35,507 nt of DNA. It comes from CAZDYP01 sp964509505. Its GTDB lineage: Bacteria; Chloroflexota; Anaerolineae; JACRMK01. Below, piece after piece: positions 7,724 through 16,800 of this stretch (the first letter of the stretch is position 1; each line of letters starts with the position of its first letter). A model generated the notes under the pieces. The model did no database searches. It was not told the origin of the DNA and saw only the letters and a list, made by a program, of their open reading frames with translations. The DNA is taken from assembly GCA_964509505.1 (NCBI GenBank), contig CAZDYP010000030.1, positions 1-35,507 on the forward strand. Reading direction: 5' to 3'. Both the position numbers and the translations under genes were made by a program.

Positions 7724-8722
7724 ATGAAAATCGTTTTAGACGCAATGGGCAGCGACCAGCGCCCGGCGCCGGACGTTGCGGGCGCAGTGGCTGCGGCGCG
7801 CGAGTTTGGCGTGACAATAGTGTTGGTGGGGCCCGAAGCGCCAATCAAAACCGAATTGGCGAAGCATCCCACCACTGGCTTGTCCATCGAAGTCGTGAAC
7901 GCGACGCAAGCGATTGATATGGACGACCCCAATCCGGCGTATGCGGTGGACAAACAACGCGATTCGTCCATCAATGTTGGCTTGCGCTTGCTCAAAAACA
8001 AGGAAGTGGATGGTTTTGCATCGGCGGGCAACACGGGCGCTATCAGCGCGTGCGCTACGTTGTCGGTCTTGGGACCGGGGCGCGTCAAGGGCATCAAGCG
8101 CGCCGGGCTCGTAGCGGTCGTGCCCTTGTCGAGCGGTTATGTATTGGCGCTGGATGTGGGCGCGACGCCCGATTGTAAGCCGGAGTATCTCGCGCAATTC
8201 GCGCAGATGGGTTCGCTCTATGCGGAAAAGGTGTTAGGCTTGGCGCGCCCACGCGTGGCGTTGTTGGCGAATGGCGAAGAGGACATCAAGGGCGATCAAT
8301 TGGTGAAGGACGCGCACAAACTGTTGAAGACCATTCAGGGACTTCATTTCATCGGCAACATCGAGCCGAAAGACATGCTGAAGGGCGGCGCCGATGTGGT
8401 GGTGTGCGATGGCTTCGTCGGCAACATCATGCTCAAAACGGCTGAAGGCATTGCTCGATTTTTGCGCGAGGCGATGCGCGAAGAAATTTTGCCCAACCCG
8501 CTTTACAAAATCGCCGCCCAAGTATTGCGGCCTGCCCTGACGCGCGCTTTCATGCGTTTGGATGATTCCGAGGTTGGCGGCGCGCCCCTATTGGGTGTAG
8601 ATGGGGTTGTCATTATCGGTCACGGTCGCAGCGATGCGAAAGCCATCAAGAACATGATTGGCACGACCATGCGCGCCGTCGAGAGCAACGTCGTAGAGGC
8701 GATTAGACAAATTGGACAGTGA
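7724..8722 (+). CDS. plsX: Phosphate acyltransferase PlsX
   Basis: 332 residues, full length for PlsX. This peripheral membrane enzyme converts acyl-ACP and phosphate to acyl-phosphate, the acyl donor for PlsY in phosphatidic acid synthesis. It starts with the standard KIVLDAMGSDQRPAPDV. Further family blocks are DDPNPAYAVDKQRDSSINVGL, GFASAGNTGA, DVGATPDCKPEYLAQFA, NGEEDIKGD and CDGFVGNIMLKTAEG. It is followed after 17 nt by fabF, the usual plsX-fab pairing, so the two are likely one transcript. Confidence 0.96.
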   Translation: MKIVLDAMGSDQRPAPDVAGAVAAAREFGVTIVLVGPEAPIKTELAKHPTTGLSIEVVNATQAIDMDDPNPAYAVDKQRDSSINVGLRLLKNKEVDGFASAGNTGAISACATLSVLGPGRVKGIKRAGLVAVVPLSSGYVLALDVGATPDCKPEYLAQFAQMGSLYAEKVLGLARPRVALLANGEEDIKGDQLVKDAHKLLKTIQGLHFIGNIEPKDMLKGGADVVVCDGFVGNIMLKTAEGIARFLREAMREEILPNPLYKIAAQVLRPALTRAFMRLDDSEVGGAPLLGVDGVVIIGHGRSDAKAIKNMIGTTMRAVESNVVEAIRQIGQ

Positions 8723-8739
8723 AAGGATAGAGAGAACGT

Positions 8740-10023
8740 ATGAGTAACAACGGTCGTGTGCGCCGCTTGCGCCGTGTGGCGGTGACGGGACTTGGCGCGA
8801 TTACCCCGCTTGGGTTGAACGTCAAAGACCATTGGGATGGATTGGTGAGCGGGCGGTCAGGTATTACGAAAGTCACGCAATGGGACGCGACAGGCTACCC
8901 GACGCAAATCGCGGGCGAGGTAAAAGACTTCGATCCCGCCCAATACATGTCGCCCAAAGAAGCGCGACGCATGGCGCGTTGCTCGCAAATGGCGATTGCG
9001 ACAGCAAAAGAAGCGTTAGCCGATGCGGGCCTCAGCAGTTTCGCCAATAGGGGCGAGCGCGTCGGCGTCATTATGGGCACGGCGATTGGCGGCTTCGATA
9101 TGCTCTTGCAAGGCGTGGACACGTTCCGCGAAAAAGGCGTGAAGCGCGTCAGCCCCTTTGCGATTCCTGAATCGCTGGCGAACATGCCTGCGCATCACAT
9201 CAGTTTGCATTACGGCGCGCGTGGCTTCAACAACACGGTGGTGACGGCGTGCGCCGCTGGCACGCAAGCGGTGGGTGAAGCGGCGCAAGTGATTCAGCTG
9301 GGACGCGCGGACCTCATGCTCGCGGGCGGCGCGGAAGCGATGCTCAACACACCACATTGCATCGCGGGCTTCACCGCCATGCGCGGGCTCTCGACACGCA
9401 ACGACGAACCCCAGCGTTCGATGCGTCCCTTCGACAAAGAGCGCGATGGGTTCGTTGTCGGCGAAGGGTGTGCGGTGTTGGTGTTGGAAGAATGGGAACA
9501 GGCGCACGCGCGCGGCGCCAAAATTTATGCCGAGGTCTTGGGCTACGCTGCTTCATCTGATGCGTATGATGTGGCCGCGCCCGACCCCGAAGGCATGGGC
9601 GCGGTGCGCGCGATGCGTTGGGCAATTGAAGACGCAGGCATCGCGCCCAACCAAATTGATTACATCAACGCGCACGGCAGCAGCACGCCCATCGGCGACG
9701 CGACCGAAACGCTCGCCATCAAAAAATTGTTTGGCGAGCGCGCGTACGCCATTCCCATCAGCTCCACGAAATCCATGGTGGGGCATTCGTTTGGCGCAAC
9801 GGGCGCGGTTGAAGCCATTTCCTGTGTTCTCGCACTGCATCACCAGCTCATTCACCCGACCATCAACTACGAAACGCCTGATCCCCAATGTGACCTCGAC
9901 TACGTACCAAACGTCGCGCGCAAGGCATCAGTCAATTACACACTATCCAATTCGTTTGGTTTGGGCGGACAAAATGCGTGTCTGGTGATGGGGAAATATC
10001 CAGAGGGAGATTGGCGGAAATAA
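8740..10023 (+). CDS. fabF: 3-oxoacyl-ACP synthase II (FabF)
   Basis: 427 residues with a 15-residue Arg-rich lead (RVRRLRRVAVTG) before the thiolase fold. It condenses malonyl-ACP with acyl-ACP during fatty acid elongation. The catalytic triad can be read directly: Cys171 in VTACAAGTQAVGEA, His312 in INAHGSSTPIGD and His349 in SMVGHSFGATGA. Two His beside Cys mark the KAS I/II type, not FabH. The end LSNSFGLGGQNACLVM is typical. Ribosome site AAAGGA/GAGAGA before the ATG. It pairs with plsX upstream. Confidence 0.96.
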   Translation: MSNNGRVRRLRRVAVTGLGAITPLGLNVKDHWDGLVSGRSGITKVTQWDATGYPTQIAGEVKDFDPAQYMSPKEARRMARCSQMAIATAKEALADAGLSSFANRGERVGVIMGTAIGGFDMLLQGVDTFREKGVKRVSPFAIPESLANMPAHHISLHYGARGFNNTVVTACAAGTQAVGEAAQVIQLGRADLMLAGGAEAMLNTPHCIAGFTAMRGLSTRNDEPQRSMRPFDKERDGFVVGEGCAVLVLEEWEQAHARGAKIYAEVLGYAASSDAYDVAAPDPEGMGAVRAMRWAIEDAGIAPNQIDYINAHGSSTPIGDATETLAIKKLFGERAYAIPISSTKSMVGHSFGATGAVEAISCVLALHHQLIHPTINYETPDPQCDLDYVPNVARKASVNYTLSNSFGLGGQNACLVMGKYPEGDWRK

Positions 10024-10095
10024 GGGAGATAAGAGGAAATAATGCGCCCCTTATTTCCCCTTATCTCCCTTAATTTCCTCTTATTTCCCTTTTGT
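10021..10095. repeat. Word-repeat palindrome (AAGGGAGATAA / TTATCTCCCTT)
   Basis: A purine-rich arm (10021-10041) pairs with pyrimidine-rich words CTTATTTCCCCTTATCTCCCTT, which are then repeated. It overlaps the fabF stop codon. Reading through it from an upstream in-frame ATG (10042) gives an artificial 20-residue leader to the next gene. Confidence 0.7.
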
Positions 10096-10101
10096 AGGAT
10101 T

Positions 10102-11073
10102 ATGACGACTTACACGAATCACACATTGATTGGCAAGCGCGTCACGCGCGCCAAGCGCATCAGTTTCGTTGGGTTGGGCGTGTTGCTCGTCGGCTTGGCG
10201 ATTACGTTGCCCGGCCTGTTCAATCCCGCTCAACAAAGCGAATGGTATTTACTTGGGTCATATTGCGCGCTGATCCTCGGCACGATCATCTCGACGATAG
10301 GGATGCGATACACGGAGAAGTGGTTCATCAAACCACGCAACGATCAGCGCATTGACAAAGCTGTGCGCGGGCTCGACCAGCGCTATCGCTTGGTGAACTA
10401 TTACACGCCCGCCGAGCATGTCTTGTTGACGCCAACGGGATTGTATGTGCTCGTCGTCAAAGACGAGACGGGGCTGATTCGTTTTGATGGCAAGCGCTGG
10501 TCGCAATCATTTTCGCTCTTGCGCTTATGGCGTGATTTTCGGCATGGCGGTTTGGGCGACCCGACGCTGGAAGTCAGCGCCGAAATTGAGAAATTGCAGA
10601 AGTGGTTGAAACCAAAGGGCGAAGGCGTGGATGCGCCTATTAGACCTATCGTGGTGTTCAGTAAACCTGAAGCCGAGTTAGACATCGCAAGTGAACACGA
10701 TTACATCATGCCCATCAAGAATTTGCGGAATTATCTGGTGCGGCAAACAGCGGAGCCGTTAGCGGCAGCGTTGTATCAGGCGCTCGCTGATGCCATCACC
10801 CCTCAAGATGCCACAGAAGCTGCCGCCGACGATGAGGCTGAGGCGCAGTCGCACCCTAAGACAGAAGCGCCGAAAAAAGAGCCCGTGAAGAAGGAACTCC
10901 CGAAGAAAGCGCCTGCTCAAAAATCGTCGTGGCTGGCGAAAGCCACGCAGGGCAAGCCCGCTAAACCGAAGACCGCAGCGACTGCCGAAGAATCACGCGT
11001 CAAACGCTTGAAGAAAAAGCGCCGTCAGACGATTTGGAAATCGGAATCATCCAAAGAAAAAACAGAGGAATAA
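10102..11073 (+). CDS. NERD-like (nuclease-related domain) membrane protein with a basic tail
   Basis: 323 residues from the ATG at 10102, which follows GTAGGA. The in-frame ATG at 10042 reads through the word repeat and was not used. Two membrane helices (about residues 21-40 and 47-66) come first. A globular part follows with LVNYYTPAEHVLLTPTGLY, VLVVKDETGLIRFDGKRW and GDPTLEVSAEIEKLQKWL, which resembles the NERD domain seen in many Chloroflexota proteins. From about residue 235 the chain is low in complexity: Ala/Glu-rich, then Lys/Pro-rich repeats (KKEPVKKELPKKAP), ending in RVKRLKKKRRQ. Nuclease activity is not shown by sequence. The basic tail could bind nucleic acid or membrane, which is inference. 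Confidence 0.65.
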   Translation: MTTYTNHTLIGKRVTRAKRISFVGLGVLLVGLAITLPGLFNPAQQSEWYLLGSYCALILGTIISTIGMRYTEKWFIKPRNDQRIDKAVRGLDQRYRLVNYYTPAEHVLLTPTGLYVLVVKDETGLIRFDGKRWSQSFSLLRLWRDFRHGGLGDPTLEVSAEIEKLQKWLKPKGEGVDAPIRPIVVFSKPEAELDIASEHDYIMPIKNLRNYLVRQTAEPLAAALYQALADAITPQDATEAAADDEAEAQSHPKTEAPKKEPVKKELPKKAPAQKSSWLAKATQGKPAKPKTAATAEESRVKRLKKKRRQTIWKSESSKEKTEE

Positions 11074-11079
11074 GCTTAA

Positions 11080-11145
11080 ACACCCAGTCACCAAGCGACA
11101 CAAAGCTCTCTTTAATGTTTTTGTGTTCCTTCGTGTCTGCGTGTT
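11080..11145. repeat. Imperfect palindrome (CACAAAG / TTTGTGT family)
   Basis: CACCCAGTCACCAAGCGACA on the left pairs with the reverse complement of TTGTGTTCCTTCGTGTCTGC on the right. It follows the NERD gene directly and may end its transcript. Confidence 0.55.
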
Positions 11146-11154
11146 GAGAATATC

Positions 11155-11287
11155 GGTTCTACTGACTTGAATGTGGAACAGCATGGTGACGGCGTAGTTT
11201 GCGGCGTCGAACCATGCGGGTTTGTGGTGCGTCCGCACCCTTCGACAAGCTCAGGGCGCTGCGTTCTACACCAAAGTCAGTAGAGCC
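11155..11287. repeat. MITE-like element, copy A (133 bp, terminal inverted repeats)
   Basis: The ends match as inverted repeats over about 25 bp: the left end starts GGTTCTACTGACTT and the reverse complement of the right end starts GGCTCTACTGACTT. The same ends occur at 30208-30326 and 35269-35385. The interior of copy A differs from B and C and carries a palindromic CCTTCGACAAGCTCAGGG segment (about 11238-11257). No ORF inside. Confidence 0.7.
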
Positions 11288-11296
11288 AAAATATCT

Positions 11297-11331
11297 AAAA
11301 CCCGTTTGTATCAAGCGATGCAAACGGGTTT
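11297..11331 (+). terminator. Stem-loop AAACCCGTTTG / CAAACGGGTTT
   Basis: A perfect 11 bp stem with a 12 nt loop, 14 nt before the thioesterase ATG. The same ACCCGTTT stem motif is used at 31078-31104. It could end the upstream transcript or attenuate the thioesterase. Confidence 0.5.
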
Positions 11332-11345
11332 CTTGATGGAGCGCT

Positions 11346-11810
11346 ATGACGAAGAAGCAACCGAACTCGCAGATGTGTTTCATCTGCGGCATGGAGAACC
11401 CGATTGGCTTGAAGATTTTTTTCTACGAACAAGAGGATGGCAGCTTGCAAGCGACGTTCACGCCGCGCCCCGAACATCAAGGCTACCCCGGCGTGCTGCA
11501 TGGCGGCATCACGACGGCGTTGCTTGACGAGACCATGGGGCGCGTTTCGCTGGGCGCAGGACGCGAGCAGTGGATGATGACGGCAAAGCTCGAACTGCGC
11601 TTCCACCACCCCGTGCCGATTGGTCAAACGCTGACCGTCATCGGACGGATCGAAAAGCTGAGTCGGGTGGGCATGAGCGCGCGCGGCGAAATTCGCTTGG
11701 CAGATGATACGCTGGCGGTCGAAGCCACAGGCTTGTTCGTGACGTTGTCGCAAGGACAAATCGAGACGATGCGCGAGGCGCTGCCGTTTTGGCAGGTGGT
11801 GCCAGATTAA
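11346..11810 (+). CDS. PaaI-family hotdog-fold thioesterase
   Basis: 154 residues. It would hydrolyse an acyl-CoA thioester in the cytoplasm. The N-terminal CFICGMENPIGLKI is the usual lead of this PaaI-like subgroup. The hotdog core shows GYPGVLHGGITTALLDETMG, which holds the active-site HGG and the helix acid, followed by a typical beta-sheet part (AKLELRFHHPVPIGQTL). GGAG at about 11337-11341 supports the start. Substrate is not deducible. It stands alone between repeat elements and the convergent gyrA. Confidence 0.88.
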   Translation: MTKKQPNSQMCFICGMENPIGLKIFFYEQEDGSLQATFTPRPEHQGYPGVLHGGITTALLDETMGRVSLGAGREQWMMTAKLELRFHHPVPIGQTLTVIGRIEKLSRVGMSARGEIRLADDTLAVEATGLFVTLSQGQIETMREALPFWQVVPD

Positions 11811-12015
11811 TTTTTGCTGACACGCTTAGCTCAGGATGCTATCAGCGCGCCTAGCGCCGCCCTGCGCTAGGCGCAAAAAAATTTATCGAGAAGGGGTTAT
11901 GCAGAAAGTCTTTGTTCTCTTGGGGAATACTTTTTCCTCAGACAGAGATAACCGCCTCAAAACGAGTCACGGGTTTGCTGCTAAAGCAAGTCAAACAGCA
12001 ATCTCTCTGCAGCCA
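11811..12015. other. Gap between convergent thioesterase and gyrA, with one hairpin
   Basis: A hairpin with arms GCGCCTAGCG (11847-11856) and CGCTAGGCGC (11865-11874) is followed by an A run. A short open frame from 11899 has a plausible GAAGGGG before its ATG but no other support. Nothing else was recognised. Confidence 0.5.
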
Positions 12016-14658
<2,643 letters not shown>

Positions 14659-14685
14659 GGGTTAAACTTTCTACGAATGATGTAA

Positions 14686-14723
14686 CCGCAGACGTGATAA
14701 TGCGCGGATGGACGCAGATAAAA
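14686..14723. repeat. Repeat CCGCAGACG...GGACGCAGATAAA upstream of gyrA
   Basis: The left CCGCAGACGTGA and right GGATGGACGCAGAT segments resemble each other and a dispersed bacterial intergenic repeat type that I recall from other genomes. It lies 28 nt upstream of the gyrA ATG, so it would be within or next to the promoter region. Confidence 0.35.
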
Positions 14724-14757
14724 TCATGCTTTATGATAGCTTAACAATTTTGAGACC

Positions 14758-15027
14758 TCATTGAGGATAATCGGATTTTTGTTTTATTTCATTCACTTTT
14801 TGCTCTAGCAAGAATTTTTTGTTTTCTTCGTCATATACATTGGCCCAATAATCCCAACCGGCATACCATACTCTTATGTCGTACTCAATTGGGCCTTGAA
14901 CGAGAAACGCCGTGTACGGCGGCAAGGAAGGCTTATCTACATCTTCTTGCCATCTATCTGCTGTGCCAACGATTAGTTCTCCCGCTTTGAGCGAGATGTG
15001 TCGTGTACCAAGCATTTGTATTGTCAC
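14758..15027 (-). CDS. Small AT-rich hypothetical protein
   Basis: 89 residues from GTG at 15025-15027. I do not recognise a family. The protein is acidic and aromatic-rich (VWYAGWDYWANVYDEENKK), without membrane helices. Base composition is clearly more AT-rich than the neighbours, which suggests transfer. Its GTG overlaps the TGA of the 26-codon ORF upstream (GTGA overlap), so it could be translationally coupled, or the two could be halves of one frameshifted gene. Confidence 0.5.
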   Translation of the reverse strand: MTIQMLGTRHISLKAGELIVGTADRWQEDVDKPSLPPYTAFLVQGPIEYDIRVWYAGWDYWANVYDEENKKFLLEQKVNEIKQKSDYPQ

Positions 15028-15104
15028 GTAGTCTCTGACATGTTGCGAGCTTTGATTTTAGAATTTTGTTTATCAGGTTTTCCATATCGAATTTTGCGTG
15101 CCAT
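15024..15104 (-). CDS. Tiny basic ORF upstream of the AT-rich hypothetical protein
   Basis: 26 residues, starting MARKIRYGKPDKQ, rich in Lys and Arg. The ATG has a good ribosome site (AAGGAG, six bases before). Its stop overlaps the GTG start of the 89-residue ORF. The leader before it is shared almost base for base with the leader of the MNT gene at 16576. Either a real small protein of a two-gene unit or the start of one frameshifted gene. Confidence 0.4.
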   Translation of the reverse strand: MARKIRYGKPDKQNSKIKARNMSETT

Positions 15105-15230
15105 GCTAGTCTCCTTGCGTTGTGTGCTGGGGTGACAACGGCGACAACGGACAGGCAGCGAACCAACGGACGTGATGCTGCGTATCCGTTTGCGCGAAGC
15201 GGATTGGCGCGTCCGTTGTCGCCGTGTTTA
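15105..15230. repeat. Leader palindrome, copy 1 (GACAACGGCGACAACGGAC)
   Basis: Left arm 15134-15152 and right arm 15211-15228 (GTCCGTTGTCGCCGTGTT) pair closely. About 55 bp at the left end are nearly identical to 16575-16632. Both copies end immediately at the ribosome site of a minus-strand gene. Confidence 0.65.
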
Positions 15231-15359
15231 TGCGTAAACCAAGCGCCCTTTCGGTTCTGGAATCGGTCGTCCCAATTCGCGTGCGGTTTCAAGCCATTCT
15301 GGAATGATGACTTCGGCGTTAGCTAATGCCTCTTGATAGGTCGCGCCATCCGCGAAACG
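15228..15359 (-). pseudogene. HicB-like antitoxin remnant (C-terminal part only)
   Basis: On the minus strand the frame reads DGATYQEALANAEVIIPEW, then LETARELGRPIPEPKGRL and a stop at 15228-15230. This is the C-terminal end of HicB-type antitoxins, where an ADG(A/E)TYEEAL block is usual. Upstream of ADG the frame runs into the REP-like element (15359-15443) and meets a stop near 15432 without an ATG, so the N-terminal part is missing. No hicA was seen. The nearby assembly gap means the intact gene could be mis-assembled. Confidence 0.6.
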
Positions 15360-15466
15360 CCATCGAATTGAATTCGACAGCTGCGGCTGAAAACCCGCGA
15401 CGCGGGTTTCGTTTCTGTTAGGCGTCGGTTTTTAACCGATGCCGTTGCTATCCGATGCGGCTCTTC
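15347..15466. repeat. REP-like modular palindrome, copy 1
   Basis: Three hairpin modules in order: A (CGCCATCG... with GAATTGAATTC centre), B (AAACCCGCGACGCGGGTTT) and C (arms GGCGTCGG and CCGATGCC). Nearly the same DNA recurs at 15481-15680 around the N gap, so this is a tandem duplication or an assembly echo. Confidence 0.65.
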
Positions 15467-15480
15467 AAACTGATACACGC

Positions 15481-15680
15481 GCGCCATCCGCGAAACGCCA
15501 TCGAATCGAATTCGACGGCTGNNNNNNNNNNNNNNNNNNNNNNNNNNNNNNNNNNNNNNNNNNNNNNNNNNNNNNNNNNNNNNNNNNNNNNNNNNNNNNN
15601 NNNNNNNNNNNNNNNNNNNNNGGGTTTCGTTTCTGTTAGGCGTCGGTTTTTAACCGATGCCGTTGCTATCCGATGCCGTC
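15481..15680. repeat. REP-like modular palindrome, copy 2, interrupted by a scaffold gap
   Basis: 15481-15521 repeats module A of copy 1, and 15622-15680 repeats the end of module B and module C. Exactly 100 N lie between (15522-15621). The assembler probably broke here because the element is repeated in the genome. Confidence 0.6.
15522..15621. other. Scaffold gap of 100 N
   Basis: Exactly 100 unknown bases, a conventional placeholder; true length unknown. Confidence 0.98.
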
Positions 15681-15695
15681 GCCTGATGCCGTTGC

Positions 15696-16115
15696 TCATG
15701 TGATACGCTCCAACACCTCGCTCAATTTTTGGCTTTGATGATGTTCCTTTTGCCTCTGAATGTACGCCACAACCTTCGGTATCTCTGCCTGTCGAATCGT
15801 GATGACTCCATAGCCATCTTGCCAATACAGCGTCTCCTTCAAGCCGCTGTCGTGATTGATGTAATGGGATGATGCGCCCTTCAAATTCTTCGCAACCTCC
15901 GCGACCAGCACAGTCGGTGTCAAGCCAACCAACACGTGTAGATGGTCAGTCGCGCCATTGACCGCATACAAAGTATAGCCCAATTCTTTGCACTTTTCGC
16001 GGATGTAGGGCAACAAATGCTCTTCAACCGTCGGCGTCAACAATAGCTCACGGTTCTTCGTCGCCCACACGAAATGGTAAATCAATTGATAGAATGCACT
16101 GGCGCGCTTCATCAT
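15696..16115 (-). mobile_element. Y1 (HUH) transposase, IS200/IS605 TnpA or REP-associated (RAYT-like)
   Basis: 139 residues, full length for a Y1_Tnp domain. These enzymes cut and join single-stranded DNA at hairpin ends. Seen: YHFVWATKNRELLL near the start, the HUH motif as DHLHVLV (His58, His60), WQDGYGVITI, and the catalytic Tyr118 in VVAYIQRQKEHH. GAGG precedes the ATG; a second in-frame ATG follows at once. No tnpB lies next to it. REP-like hairpins of the same family lie on both sides (15403-15661 and 16126-16244) and again at 16770-16798. This favours a REP-mobilising role or a small IS200-type element whose ends are such hairpins. The gene is intact in this assembly. Confidence 0.85.
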
Positions 16116-16125
16116 GCCTCATAAC

Positions 16126-16244
16126 CCGCGAAGCGGGTTTTCACAATGCTAGGCGTCGGATTTTATCCGATGCCATTTTTCGGCAGTAAATCGCCATCGG
16201 TTCAAAACTGACGGCTGCATTTAGAAAACCTGCTTCGCAGGTTG
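16126..16244. repeat. REP-like modules B-C-A-B beside the transposase start
   Basis: Module B (AACCCGCGAAGCGGGTTT, 16126-16143), module C (arms GGCGTCGG/CCGATGCC around ATTTTAT, 16154-16176), a variant of module A (CGCCATCGG...CTGACGGCTG, 16191-16218) and another B (AACCTGCTTCGCAGGTT, 16227-16243). Module arms carry paired changes that keep base-pairing (for example TTTTTAA against ATTTTAT between the C arms). Confidence 0.65.
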
Positions 16245-16246
16245 GG

Positions 16247-16576
16247 TCAATCGTCGAGCGAGACATACTCCACCTCCTTGAGAATGTGCGGGCCGATGTG
16301 CGGACTGAGTGATTCGCGCGTCAGCACATCCACTTTGCGCTGGAATAGTTCTTCCAAGAAGAAACACAACGCCATAAAGTGATCAAAGTTTTTCTGACCT
16401 TGCGCAAACTCAACCAACACATCTATATCACTATCAGCACGCGACTCGCCGCGCACAGACGAACCGAACAAACCCAATCGCTTCACACCGAACGCACGCA
16501 ATTCAAATTTGTGTGCGCTGAGTAGTGAGCGAATTTGCTGCGCGTCGAGGGTTGTTAATTCGATGGTCGGATTCAT
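16247..16576 (-). CDS. MNT-type minimal nucleotidyltransferase (MntA-like)
   Basis: 109 residues from the ATG at 16574-16576, preceded by GAGGAG. The frame stays open further upstream, but that part is the leader palindrome. The fold signature GLFGSSVRGE followed by DSDIDVLVEF is the Gly-Ser and Asp-x-Asp metal site of MNT proteins. In HEPN-MNT toxin-antitoxin pairs the MNT protein adenylylates and silences the HEPN RNase. No HEPN gene is next to it here; downstream lie only REP-like repeats and the transposase, so it is an orphan or the partner was lost. Confidence 0.85.
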   Translation of the reverse strand: MNPTIELTTLDAQQIRSLLSAHKFELRAFGVKRLGLFGSSVRGESRADSDIDVLVEFAQGQKNFDHFMALCFFLEELFQRKVDVLTRESLSPHIGPHILKEVEYVSLDD

Positions 16577-16676
16577 GCTAATCTCCTCTCGTTGTGTGCT
16601 AGGGTGACAACGGCGACAACGGACAGGCAGCGGACAAGCGAGCATAATTACGGTGTGTCCGTCGTCGCCGTGTTTA
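16577..16676. repeat. Leader palindrome, copy 2
   Basis: Left arm 16606-16624 and right arm 16657-16673. Shares GTTGTGTGCTAGGGTGACAA and following bases with copy 1 at 15105-15230. It ends at the GAGGAG of the MNT gene. Confidence 0.65.
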
Positions 16677-16714
16677 TTTTCTGATGTTCATTTTACCCAT
16701 ATATGGCGTGGCAC

Positions 16715-16800
16715 GCACGCAGGTTGTCATTAGTAGCGCAATGAACCTGCGTCGTGGGTTGGCGCGCCGCGCGTCAGGCGTCGGATTTTATCCGCTGCCT
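16715..16800. repeat. Hairpin CGCAGGTTGTCATT / AATGAACCTGCG and a module C copy
   Basis: A near-perfect stem around 16719-16752 is followed by GGCGTCGGATTTTATCCGCT (from 16778), a diverged copy of REP-like module C that runs into the mocA stop. Confidence 0.55.

Noticed and set aside
10042..10101. 20-residue N-terminal extension of the NERD-like protein (MRPLFPLISLNF...)
   Set aside because: Encoded by the word-repeat palindrome; the ATG at 10102 has GTAGGA before it. Similar repeat-derived extensions were cut from the GT2, the response regulator, coxS and the MNT gene.
14954..15292. 112-codon minus-strand frame across the two AT-rich ORFs and the leader palindrome
   Set aside because: It runs through the repeat and overlaps the better-supported small ORFs in another frame, with no ribosome site.
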